A stretch of 64,000 nt of DNA from Calliopum simillimum (taxonomy: Eukaryota > Arthropoda > Insecta > Diptera > Lauxaniidae), in contig OX638370.1 in assembly GCA_951812925.1 (NCBI GenBank), positions 114,466,897 through 114,530,896 of the forward strand, read 5' to 3'. Below the pieces are notes generated by a model. That model did not search any database. It saw only the letters and a list, made by a program, of their open reading frames with translations, and was not told the DNA's origin. This document shows positions 1-10,760 of this stretch, piece after piece. Every line of letters begins with the position of its first letter. Position 1 is the stretch's first letter. Made by a program: the position numbers and the translations under genes.

Positions 1-609
1 TATTTTCGCGCATTACAATCGGCATGGCTCAATAACATTCTTATCTAAACACAATACACAATACCGTTCTACCTAAATAATATGCTTACCACATTTACTC
101 GCTGCCGGTCGCCGCCGGAGTGACAATATTTTCTATAGACGTTGAGGTTATTATCATCCCAACTCACCACAGTGTGGTGAACAGCTGATTGCGTTGACAG
201 CTGTTTCCTGGTAGTGCTGTCGTTTTAAAAAAATTGTGCGAAGTGAAATTTTGTAAATAGTGAAGTGTTGCCAAATAAAATTCTGAAAAAGTGAAGCATT
301 AGCGAAAATCACAATTTTATTTATTCAATTCATTAATTTTTACGCTATAGTACAGTCATTTGGTAGTTTTACCTGGAAAGTTTTGCGGGATTATTGTAAA
401 TGAGTTATTTTATAGATTTCGAAATGCTCTTTCAGAATTTCAACTTTGCTACCTCGAGTCGTGTTCGCTCACGCCGCCTTATTGGAAAAATGGCGTCCAA
501 AATCAGTTTTTTACAAATATCTCTTTAACATTTAGAGAAAAATATTGTGGGGCAATATTGTAGCTTATCAAATTTTCTATAAAAATGACCTCTTAATTGT
601 TTCCGTACG
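1..609. other. Non-coding start of window; promoter-like dyads
   Basis: No credible coding frame. A perfect 17-base dyad (TCACCACA-G-TGTGGTGA) lies at 164-180 and is followed at once by two CAGCTG E-box cores within an imperfect dyad (181-206). The following sequence, with repeated AGTGAAAT-like words up to about 340, resembles fly 5' UTR or promoter DNA, but I see no TATA or initiator that settles this. The promoter idea is an inference. Confidence 0.3.
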
Positions 610-1380
610 ACTTATAACTCAGGAGATATCCTAACTCAAAATTTGAAAAAATTAATAAATTGTTCATGCCGCTTATGAGTAGACACAGTGATGTGTTGGG
701 CTTAAAATTCTAATAACTCGTGAACGGTGAGCCACATGTTCAAAGTAAAAACACCTCTTTATAGGGAATTATTTTCGCTATAAGCTTATTTTTATTTTTT
801 TTTATATGGCCTATAGTTTAAGAGATATTTTTTCAACAAACCTAAAATTTAGAAAAAAACCGTTTTTTTTTCCCGAACTATTTTTCCGCCTGATTTATCA
901 TTCATGAGATATCGCGTGTTAAAAATTATTCAAAATAGAACATTGTACTATGCTCCATACTATGTTAAATTTTGAATGATTTTCAAGTCGCGATATCTCA
1001 TGAAGGGTAAGTCCGACGAAAAAACAGTTCGGAGAGACACTTTGAATTGAACGGTCTACAAAATGCAAGAAATTTTTTTTTTTTTTTAGAACGAAACTTT
1101 TTGGAGGAGCTATTTTGAAAAAAACGGGTTTTTTCAAAATTTTAGGTTTGTTGAAAAAATATCTCCTAAACTATAGGCCATGTGAAATAAAAATAAGATG
1201 TAGTTTATAGTGAAAGTAATTCCCTATGAACAAATGTTTTTATTTTGAACGTGTGACTTACCGTTCATGAGTTATCGTAATTTTAAGCTCAACACATCAC
1301 TGTGCCTACTCATAAGCGGCATGAACAATTTACAAATTTTTTTCAAATTTTGAATTAGGATATCTCCTGAGTTATAAGTT
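610..1380. repeat. Palindromic (foldback/MITE-like) element
   Basis: The left part beginning ACTTATAACTCAGGAGATAT (610) returns in reverse complement ending at 1379. Much of the interior pairs as well: AAACCTAAAATTT near 837 with its complement near 1138, and CCGAACT near 872 with AGTTCGG near 1033. The right arm carries about 80 extra bases, including a T run near 1075. There is no coding capacity. This is the structure of a foldback or MITE-type non-autonomous element. I do not recognise the family. Confidence 0.6.
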
Positions 1381-4339
1381 ACTTTCTGGGTTACATAAGG
1401 CATTATTTTAACACATGCATGTCGTTGGGCGTAATCGATTACCCCAACAAAACATTCGCTTTCATGTAATCGATCGAGTAATTGAAAAAATTGTTTGTAT
1501 AGATTACTTTCTGGGTTACTTTAGCGTTATATAGGTACTGAATCGATGTAGTTATGTAAGCAATTCCTAGTAATACATTTTGTTATTAATGGAGAGTAGG
1601 GCGTTATAGAATGGGTTCTGTTCTGGGCATAAAACTCATTAGGGAAACAATATCTGAAATATTATCTATTTACTACGTGCTTGATTTCGTTTGATTTTAT
1701 TTATTAAGGAGTCCTTACTGGTAACTTTAATTAACATTTAACAAACTAAATTAAATTATATACAATTACAAAGTAAATACCGTACGCATTAAAAAATATA
1801 TTTAAATTTAATTTGAATTTTCTTGAAGTTTTTGTGGCTCTTCCTTCTTTTTCATTTGCTTTTAATAAAAAAAAAAGTTTATTAACATTTAATTTGCAAA
1901 CAGGAACATAAAGTGATTTTATACAAAGCTTTAAGATCGGATTATAACATGGAAAAATTTGCTTAGTGACAAAATGTATCGAAAAATTCACTGGTAACTG
2001 AAGGAAAAAAAATAAAAATAAAAACAAATCAGTAAACCAAATTTTTTTAATCATATAGCACTCAGTACTCCCATCTTTTACAATATTTTCAATGTTCTTC
2101 TATGTTATTTACAGAATAGATCTAAAACATTTATTTTAATATACTGTCAAATTCTCCCAAGCGTTTACTTACAAATTCACTAAGTACCTGATGTAATGAT
2201 GGTACCCCAACGAAGGAAAGCATCATCATCATCACCAATAACACGGCGGAGGTCGTCATTATGTTGATGTTGTCGAAAGCATTAAAAATGATCCAAGTTG
2301 TTTACGCAGCAAAACATTTTTCGTACTGATTGTCATGTACTTGGTAGAACCCAAGAAAATGGAAAATTTGAATACATATGCCACTTAAGACAAAAAAACA
2401 AAAAAACAAAAAAACCAAATTATAACACACCAACAGCAACGATGACAAGGAAATCGACAAACAACAGCGAAAATCGCAACATCATGGGGTATCACCAAAT
2501 TTTTCATCATTGCATGAAATTTACGTAATTTTTCACAATTCATGCAAAATATTGTGTTGCTAACCAACAGAAGAATGGTATGAGAATGTTGCAATGCCTG
2601 GCGAGAAAAAGTGACATTATGGAATAAGTTTGGTAGAATTTTCGAAAAATCATCCCTATGCTATTTGCACATTTAAGTAAACTGATGCAGTGTTTCTTTT
2701 CCGCCACAGAGTTTTATAATTTACATTCTCAGACAGCGATCCCTATAAGGATGTTAATAATGTGTTGCTTGTTTTTTCTGCAATGTTGCTTTAAAAAAAT
2801 TAGCATACTTAATGTAATGCACACGCTATAGCTACGTTGGGGGCGCTGCACGTTCTCCAATGGTGGTAGACGTACCCAATGTGTTGTGTTATTAAGCTGC
2901 CTATAAATGACAACAAAATGTTTTGCATAATGATGATGTCTCCTTGGGAAATTTTTCGGTTTAAAGCACTTTTTTTTTTTTTGTTGTTTTATCTACGTAT
3001 ATTCATTGTTTCATAAGTTTTTTTTTACCTGCTACGGTAGACAATATTTTTACAGATTTACTATCAAGGACATTTTTAAGTGGATACTTAAAATGAATTT
3101 TTGCTTTGAGATTTTTTCTTTTTTAAGGAACTTTACGCTCGTAATTTTTTATGACAGAAACTTGATTGATTTTTGTGCAAAACGAAACCTTCTTCGCTCT
3201 GCTGTTTTCTTTAAGAAAGAAAGCTTAATTTCCGTATAAAAATTAATTGAACATAACATACAAAGTTAAATTTAGTTAGAAAATCAGCATCTTTTTATTA
3301 TACTTTTTAAGAAATTTAGCGAAAACTTTTTGTGAAGAAATGAAAATTTATATGGAAACTTTTTTTTTTTTTTTTGGAAATGCCAAGCGTGACCTATTTA
3401 AATTGGATGTTTCTATATTGTGAAAGTCATAATAGGCTTTCAAGCTTATGCAAAGAATATTTTAAATCTGGAAAACAACGACAAATATTTTGTAGAGTTG
3501 TGGTTACATGCAATCTACTTACAGCCAAAGCAAATATGCATTAGTGTAAAGACAAAGTGAGAGAAAGAAAAAAAGGCTGCATGGCACACCCATACGCATT
3601 TCAATGTATTAATGTGTGAGTGTGTGTGCTTAAAACACCCACATTGTAAAATTAACTAACTGTATAGGATTGCATTTATTACCATGCTCAGAAATTACAT
3701 ATGTATGTGATATTTGCTCTGTCTGGAGCAAGGCACTCTCGCATGTCTATATATTGTTGTACATGCATTACACATACATATGTGAGAGTGTATAAATATT
3801 AATATAGAGCAAACAATGAATAGCTATTCCATAAAAAAGTGCATTTTTAAGTATGTTGTTTGACGCAGTGTGGGAGATAGTTATCTCAAATGTGCTTTTT
3901 CAGTTTTTGTAGCAATCTTCAAATAAGTATCTTAAATTTCTCCAAATATTTCTTTAAGCTGATGTACGAAAATTTTTTCAATGTCATCATATCCGTCTTT
4001 AAGAATATTTTGTGGATGAAGTAAAAAGTCTTAACAGCACCAACTCCGAGAGTAAAACCCCCCAGCTAAAAGGCAATACTTTAAATCATATTTTCTTGGA
4101 ACAAATCCAAACCATTCTTTTCTCCTCCAATGAGCAGTAACCTTTAAGGCTGTAAGTGGAGTAATAGGGGTCTGGCTGGACCCATACATATTTTTTACGT
4201 TTATATAAATGCAGGTATCGGTAGGTATGCTATGTGGCCGTACCAAAAAACCCAAGTACTATTACGAGGCAAAAGTAATGTCAGACATATTGTATTATGT
4301 GTCATAGTAATCGGTTATTTGACCAGTATCATTTTTGCA
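1381..4339. other. Non-coding stretch, no gene seen
   Basis: AT-rich DNA without convincing coding frames. A 15-base direct repeat TACTTTCTGGGTTAC occurs at 1380-1394 and 1505-1519, with TAATCGATTA-like dyads between the copies, which suggests a small degraded element. T runs occur near 2970 and 3360, and 3590-3790 is rich in the GTGTGTG and CATACATATG words typical of fly introns. Confidence 0.5.
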
Positions 4340-5990
4340 ATATACTTAATTACGGATTCAACTCTTCATAGATCATGAAAGAAGCCAAGCTGGCGACTTC
4401 AAGCATATTAGAAAAAAAGACAACGTCTACCAATTCGTCCGCTCTCAAGAAGATCCAGTCAACATCTGATCGATTGTGTCAACGCCTGCTTTGAATTGAT
4501 TGTAGTTCAATATTTGTGTTCTGTACATCTATGCTGCTGGTGCTGTTGCATAAGGTTTTAAACTTTGTAGTACCAGTGAATCAAAATTAACCAATAAATT
4601 AAATTAAATTAAATTAAATTAAATTAAATTAAATTAAATTAAATTAAATTAAATTAAATTAAATTAAATTAAATTAAATTAAATTAAATTAAATTAAATT
4701 AAATTAAATTAAATTAAATTAAATTAAATTAAATTAAATTAAATTAAATTAAATTAAATTAAATTAAATTAAATTAAATTAAATTAAATTAAATTAAATT
4801 AAATTAAATTAAATTAAATTAAATTAAATTAAATTAAATTAAATTAAATTAAATTAAATTAAATTAAATTAAATTAAATTAAATTAAATTAAATTAAATT
4901 AAATTAAATTAAATTAAATTAAATTAAATTAAATTAAATTAAATTAAATTAAATTAAATTAAATTAAATTAAATTAAATTAAATTAAATTAAATTAAATT
5001 AAATTAAATTAAATTAAATTAAATTAAATTAAATTAAATTAAATTAAATTAAATTAAATTAAATTAAATTAAATTAAATTAAATTAAATTAAATTAAATT
5101 AAATTAAATTAAATTAAATTAAATTAAATTAAATTAAATTAAATTAAATTAAATTAAATTAAATTAAATTAAATTAAATTAAATTAAATTAAATTAAATT
5201 AAATTAAATTAAATTAAATTAAATTAAATTAAATTAAATTAAATTAAATTAAATTAAATTAAATTAAATTAAATTATATTAAATTAAATTAAATTAAATT
5301 AAATTAAATTAAATTAAATTAAATTAAATTAAATTAAATTAAATTAAATTAAATTAAATTAAATTAAATTAAATTAAATTAAATTAAATTAAATTAAATT
5401 CGGTTTTAATGCTTTCGATTGGTCAATGTCACAACTGCTAGTGAGTAGTAGACAACATCACTACTGACTTCATCTTTTTTGCCATGTAGGAACACAGAAC
5501 GAAATTATTATTGTGAAAGCAAAATGTGGTGCTATTCACTGTACGTTTTGGATCCCAAGAATTCAGGCGGTATGAAAGTCTTGTTCTTTTCACGGTGCCC
5601 ACAAACGCTACGTTTCTACGTGAACTGTTTGGCGTTATCCATATCAGTTTCGTTACGACTCGTTCGCCTTGTTTCGTCCCCTTTTGACCATTTGGTGGTT
5701 TTCCTGTATAAATTATCCCTTGAAAGGGATAATTTTAAAAGGGATAGTTTTGAAAGGAATAATTTAAAACGTAGTCTCAAATCCACCAAACTTTTATTCC
5801 TCATTTCGCAGGTTTGCTTAATAAAATTACGTCCGCGAAACGGATATAACTTCTCATCTACGGTAACGTGGCAGCCAGAGGTATATGCCTTCTTTAAGTC
5901 GGTCATCAGCATGAGCCATAGATCGTTCACGTCCCCTGATTTACTTTGTTGGAGCCTCACCGCAAGAGTGTTACTGTTGCTTAAAGCGGA
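4340..5990 (-). pseudogene. piggyBac-family transposase pseudogene, split by an AAATT array
   Basis: Read on the minus strand, 5990-5405 encodes piggyBac-type pieces in order: a block ending YTSGCHVTVDEKLYPFRGR (first catalytic region), a GIKVWW block, IYTGKPPNGQK, a VGTVK.NKTFIPPEF-like block, and MKSVVMLSTTH. Beyond the pentanucleotide array (4596-5400) the same protein resumes with FKAGVDTIDQM (about 4490-4530) and NMLEVASLASFMIYEELNP (about 4345-4400). Frameshifts and stops (for example TGA inside the GIKVWW block) show that it is dead. The order and orientation of the blocks match the DDE piggyBac transposase family. Family assignment is from motifs read by eye. I could not follow the N-terminal third above 5990. 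Confidence 0.8.
4596..5400. repeat. (AAATT)161 pentanucleotide array
   Basis: 805 bases of AAATT repeated 161 times with only one visible substitution (5277, A to T). It interrupts the piggyBac pseudogene between its MLSTTH and AGVDTIDQM blocks. Every unit junction contains TTAA, the piggyBac target word. The uniformity implies recent expansion, or an assembly that collapsed or extended a longer array. Confidence 0.97.
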
Positions 5991-7400
5991 TGTATGATAT
6001 GATGGTTCGATACCAAATTTTTAAAAAATTAGAGGATTTCCTTTCCTATCAAACAAATGAAATAGAGTGATTTTTTTGTATGTTTTTCAGATAAATATCT
6101 ACAAGTGCACTTTTCAAATTTTTTCAAGAAATGAGGGATTTTGTTTGATTTACTAATTTACTTTCTTTGTCCACACGCAAAATTCTACACATAAACTGAA
6201 ATTTACACAAGCGGACACCACTTTTTTCAAAAATATGTCATTCCCTTTTAGATCTATGAAACCAATGAAGTATGTAGAAAGATTTACTTGTTTACTTTAC
6301 AGACGAATATCCACATGTTCGTTTGCCAAATTTTTCAAGAAATGGGGGATTTTCTTGTTTTACTGTTATCGAAATATGTTGGGTCTGGTCAGAACTTACA
6401 GTGCTTGGACACGAAAGTCATTTCATATAAAATTTTTGTTCATAAGTATATCGAAACGTACTATTTACTATTCCAATGTGTTCGCCTTAATGCATTTAAG
6501 GAAATCATGACCAGGTTCGGTTCAAATATCCCAAAAAATAAAGTTATTCACGTTCAAAAACCGATTGGGTCTGGCCAGACCCCAACGCTCATTGGAGGGT
6601 TGAAATTATTTCAACATGCAACAAGTCAGCCAGACGAAGAGATAGACATAACTATATCAACTCAGGAGAGGATGCTGATCAAGAATATAAATATTTTGTC
6701 GTACCTTCAACGCCTCATCTCTGCATTACAATCGGAAGAGCAAAGTAAATATGTCAAAATATGGGAGCAAGGGTAGACTGGAAATTCCACGATTACGCCC
6801 AAAAATCAGAAAGAAGGTGGAAAAAAAGTTAGCTGAGATTTTTATCAATTTTTTTGAAGGTCATTTAGATTTCGCTAAACGTCCATTTATGTTAAATCTT
6901 GGGTTGATGCGGTTTTTATTTTATTATGATCTTAAAAATTCTCGAAATGAGTATTGCGATATAGCAAGATTTTTGCGTTGAATCAGGATATAATAACTGG
7001 AATCTTGAATCAACCACGTGTCGTAGTTTTAGCTAAACTTTTCACGAAAAACGTATTCTCGAAATTTCACCACACTGTACAACACTAAACCTTGTTGTTC
7101 CAAGCTTATCATGAATTCACACATGAAATATTTTTCTAGAACATCCGAAGCCACTATATAATGTTACTTTTTCAATAAAAAATGGGTTAATAATAGACCC
7201 ATCCACTACAAATATCAACGACAACAGCATTATTCGATCGTTGTAGGAAAACTGGTTTGACAAGTTTATCGTAATTCGAGAGGTGCACATGCAAACTCTT
7301 TTATGTTAAAGATAGCAGCAGCAGTAGCGGAGCGATCAGTCTCTCAGCATTTGCTGACGCGCCAACATGGCTAGTTGAGGAGTTTTCATCTTCGCATCAA
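5991..7400. other. Non-coding stretch with a dispersed-repeat fragment
   Basis: No coding gene. On the minus strand, about 6620-6760 contains a TTCTTGATCAGCAT core followed by a degenerate GTCGATATAG..ATGTCTATC block. This is the same dispersed sequence seen on the plus strand near 24290, and such sequences are widespread in fly genomes. A perfect 16-base palindrome GGGTCTGGCCAGACCC sits at 6567-6582, with partial echoes near 4160 and 6384. Confidence 0.45.
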
Positions 7401-7405
7401 TACAG

Positions 7406-7550
7406 TCAGTACCGCAGTGCGCACCGTCGAATTTAGATTCTCATCATGAGTTAATACACTTATCTTTTAGACACACGGAGTGAATATTTTAGCAAAAAGC
7501 ATCAAGGATTCACTTGAAAACGAGGTTGCCATTTAGTATTAAGTTTTCAG
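7406..7550 (+). promoter_or_regulatory. Candidate TATA-less promoter and non-coding first exon
   Basis: TCAGTA at 7406-7411 fits the arthropod initiator with A(+1) at 7408. AGATT begins at exactly +28 (7435), where a downstream promoter element would be expected; it matches the consensus except at the last base. A CAG|GTAGGG splice donor follows at 7550/7551, giving a possible 143-nt untranslated first exon. No TATA box is seen. All of this is inferred from short motifs, so confidence is low. Confidence 0.3.
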
Positions 7551-8477
7551 GTAGGGAACTAATTTGCTAAAGAAGTAAGGGAAGCAGTATGGAGTAGTAT
7601 TTGGAGAATATTATTTATCTGAACAATCGAATCACTGTGAGTTTCCTACCGTTGATTCGGCGAGAGAAATTTTGAGTGTAAGTTTCCCAGAAACTTACTA
7701 AATGTGAGAAAACCGAAAACAGACGACTTAGAGTCCCAAACAAACAAATATTTTTGTAATGTATTAAGAAAACAAATAAAATCTAAACATTGGAAATTAA
7801 ATTTTAAGTTTTCTCATTTTCCATGAACTGTCTGGAAAATTCGACGAGCAACATCCTGGCATAAGGGTGTTCATTATAAAGTAAAATTTTTTTACTTTCA
7901 ACAAAATGATAGCCAATTTACTATTTGATACATATTACTTTTGTCACCAGAAATAGTTGATTCATTAGAATTTGTAAGATAACTACATGCAATACGATAT
8001 GAAAGGACATTCAATTTTTTTTTTTAACAAGAACTTAGTTAATTCCTTGTTTTTGGCATGCTTCTGGAATGACCTACATACAATTATGTAGTCATACAAA
8101 TATTGTGAGCCAGCACACACATACATACTCAAAGATACATTAAATGTTTGTATGCAGACGGTTATTTTTCAAGACACCACTTTGCAACAACGAAAGGCGC
8201 CATAAATAGCTGAGAGTTACGGCGGTTGCTTTTGTTTCTTTTACTACTTTTTTCTTACTTTTTTCTATTTTTTTAAGTACCACATGTTGTGCTCTAAACG
8301 TAGTCAGTTTATTTTTAATGATATTCCTGACTGTTGCTCTCATTGTTGCTGTTGTTGTTATTGTTCATTGTACCAAAGGACACTCACTCTGTTTGCAACG
8401 TTTACGTTTTCTTTTTTATATGCAACCATCAACACACAGTGCACACTCCTTTTGTTTATTTTGCATTGTATTGTATT

Positions 8478-8499
8478 CGTATGTGTGTGTGTGTGTGTC
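8478..8499. repeat. GT dinucleotide run
   Basis: A short GTGTGTGTGT tract lies upstream of the pyrimidine-rich acceptor of the candidate exon at 8518. Confidence 0.8.
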
Positions 8500-8517
8500 T
8501 GTCTGTTTTATATCGTA

Positions 8518-8677
8518 GTGCATCCGACATCCACCAACCGTCAACATCCGCTACCCAGTGTTCTTCAGACAGTTCCTGTGTTGTAGAGCAAAACATTGAG
8601 GAAATTATTAGCTTGTCAACTGAGGCAAAGGATCATCGTCGCAGCGTAGACTGCTGCATTTACTGTTGCAGTAACTG
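8518..8677 (+). CDS. Candidate internal or terminal exon, cysteine-rich end
   Basis: After a pyrimidine-rich stretch ending TATATCGTAG (acceptor at 8517) one frame is open, hydrophilic and protein-like: it passes through HQPSTSATQ, EQNIEEIISLSTEAK and RRSVDCCIYCCSN and then meets TGA. GTAACT overlaps the last codons and could be a splice donor (after TGTTGCA) instead of the frame ending here. Base composition is richer in GC than the flanks. The DCC-I-Y-C pattern faintly recalls the start of an I-mfa (MDFI/MDFIC) domain, but the match is only six residues. No partner exon was found nearby. It could also be a chance frame. Confidence 0.3.
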
Positions 8678-8680
8678 AGC

Positions 8681-10470
8681 GTAATACTACAGTGTTGTTA
8701 ATACCAACAGTTTATATTGTCATTTGAAGAATTGCATGTTTTTTATGTCATTTTTTATGTATGTAGCTGTGTGTGTATTATGAGTCAGAGCAAAAAATTT
8801 TAAATTGAAGTTGTCGCTAGAGGCTTCTTGCTCTTTAAATTTCTCATTTTAAAAATTCATTAATATTAAAAATAAACTTGAGAAGAAAAAACAAAAAAAA
8901 AAAAACTTTAAGATATCAATACCCAAAACTCAACTTACACAAAATTCATCTAAATCACAAAAGGCTTTTAACGCCTTTTTACAAAAACTCTAGGTATGTA
9001 GCTAAAGTGGCGTCTAAGTGGTTGGTGAAAAGCAATTGACTATTCCAAATGTTTTTCATATTTCGTTAGCCACCTTCATTATCATTTTCATTGACTACAT
9101 TTTTTTTTCTGTATTCTCAATTCTTTATACTGTCCGTCTAGTTTTTTTTCTATTCTGCAATCTCATGTTTACATTAGGAAGAATATTCAATGAATGGATA
9201 AAATAACTACTCTCAAAAAAAAAAAAAAATAAAAATAAAAAAATGGAATGACCCTAATAGACCAGCAAAAATCAATTCAATAGAGGACAAGAAAATAATT
9301 GTGGGCAGTAAAAAGAAAATGCACAAAAATCATTTACATTTCAAGTTGTTTCAATAAATATGAAGATGGAAGAACAGAACTTGAAGTGACATACTGAAAG
9401 TTGACATTTTTTGAACGCTTCCTTTGGAAAATTTTTTCTGGGCTTACTTTTAGCTTATCTTGTGCCCACAATTAGTAATTTGATTGAATGAGGAATAGAA
9501 GAGAAGATATAGAGAATGATAGAACTTGAAAAGGAATGAATGAAAACGCTTTGATATGGTACAGATTTGATATTCCAACGAGATTAGTTATATTAGCTTT
9601 ATTTTCCCCTAGACAAAAATACAATTAGTAAATAGAAACACCATTTTACTTAAGTGCTTTAAGTTATGAAATAATTTCCATATATTTTGCTATGAAGAAC
9701 AATGTTAATTTTAGATTATATTCTTTTCAACTTGAATGCGTACTACCCGAAAATAAAATGCTCACTCAATTTACTGCATTCTGAGTGTTGTTTTCTTTTT
9801 CATTCATTTTGCACACTCACTTAGCCACTTTATTTTATTTCATTTAATTTTTTCTCCCTTCTTTTTTGTTTGTATTCATTTTGTAACTTACACATACATT
9901 CTCGTAAATACATAATACATACGCACACTCTTATTACTGACCCATTGACCTTTCCGCTTGTTGGCAACCAACTATCATCAACTACATCGTTCATTGACAT
10001 ATCGACGTACGACGAGAGTATCAAGAAGCGACGTCGTTGTCGTCTCTTCGTGTTAACGCTTGACATCGCTTGAATTACGTAAGCTGCTGAAATTAAGCTT
10101 AAATTGCGGCAACGCTACGTAATGGAAAGATTTACGTACAAATGTGTAAGTAGGTACCAACATACATACTTATATACGAGTGAATGTTAAAATTAATTTA
10201 GGGTGGCAGCTAACTAAAATTTGTTTTTAAACTGTTGCAAATGGATATGATAGGCTCAGATATTAGCTCCAACCACCAAGATTTGTGGGTTTTCAGTGAA
10301 TTTAACGTTTAACGTTGCAGATTTGATGTTCCAACTGAAATTTCACTTCCGAACATCTTGATGGATACTATGTAATTTTTAGCCTTGGGAAACTTCTAGT
10401 CTAGGCGGACCATTTTCGGCCCAATCCTGGACAGAAAATAAATTATTTTATACATGTGGAGCAAAAGTAA
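8681..10470. other. Non-coding stretch, no gene seen
   Basis: AT-rich, with A runs near 8890 and 9217. The small frames overlapping at 9830-10073 on both strands have no recognisable similarity and I do not support them. Confidence 0.4.
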
Positions 10471-10760
10471 TAGTCTACAATATTTAGGCTATAATTTATC
10501 CTGTATGGTCTATTGTCAATAATATATAATCTATAATTTGTTATTTATGGTCCATTGTCCAAAATCTATGATCAATGGTCTTGTCCTTTATAGTATAATA
10601 TCCGTTGGTTCATAATCTATGGTCTGTGATGTGCCCTTAGTGTTATATGGTCCATAGTCTATGGTCTATGACCCGTTCTTTTTGGTCTACATGACCTACA
10701 TAACCTATAGTCTAAGATCTAAACTTAATGTTATATAGTTCACAATATATGGCTTTTGAT
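10471..10760. repeat. Degenerate TCTATGGTC minisatellite
   Basis: About 290 bases built from variants of TCTATGGTC and TCTATAATC (for example CATAGTCTATGGTCTATG near 10650), spaced irregularly at 9-25 bases. No two adjacent units are identical, so the array is old or was generated by replication slippage on a short word. Confidence 0.65.

Noticed and set aside
4370..4495. Short plus-strand frame (MKEAKLATSS start) before the AAATT array
   Set aside because: The same DNA encodes a recognisable piggyBac block on the minus strand, so the plus frame is a shadow.
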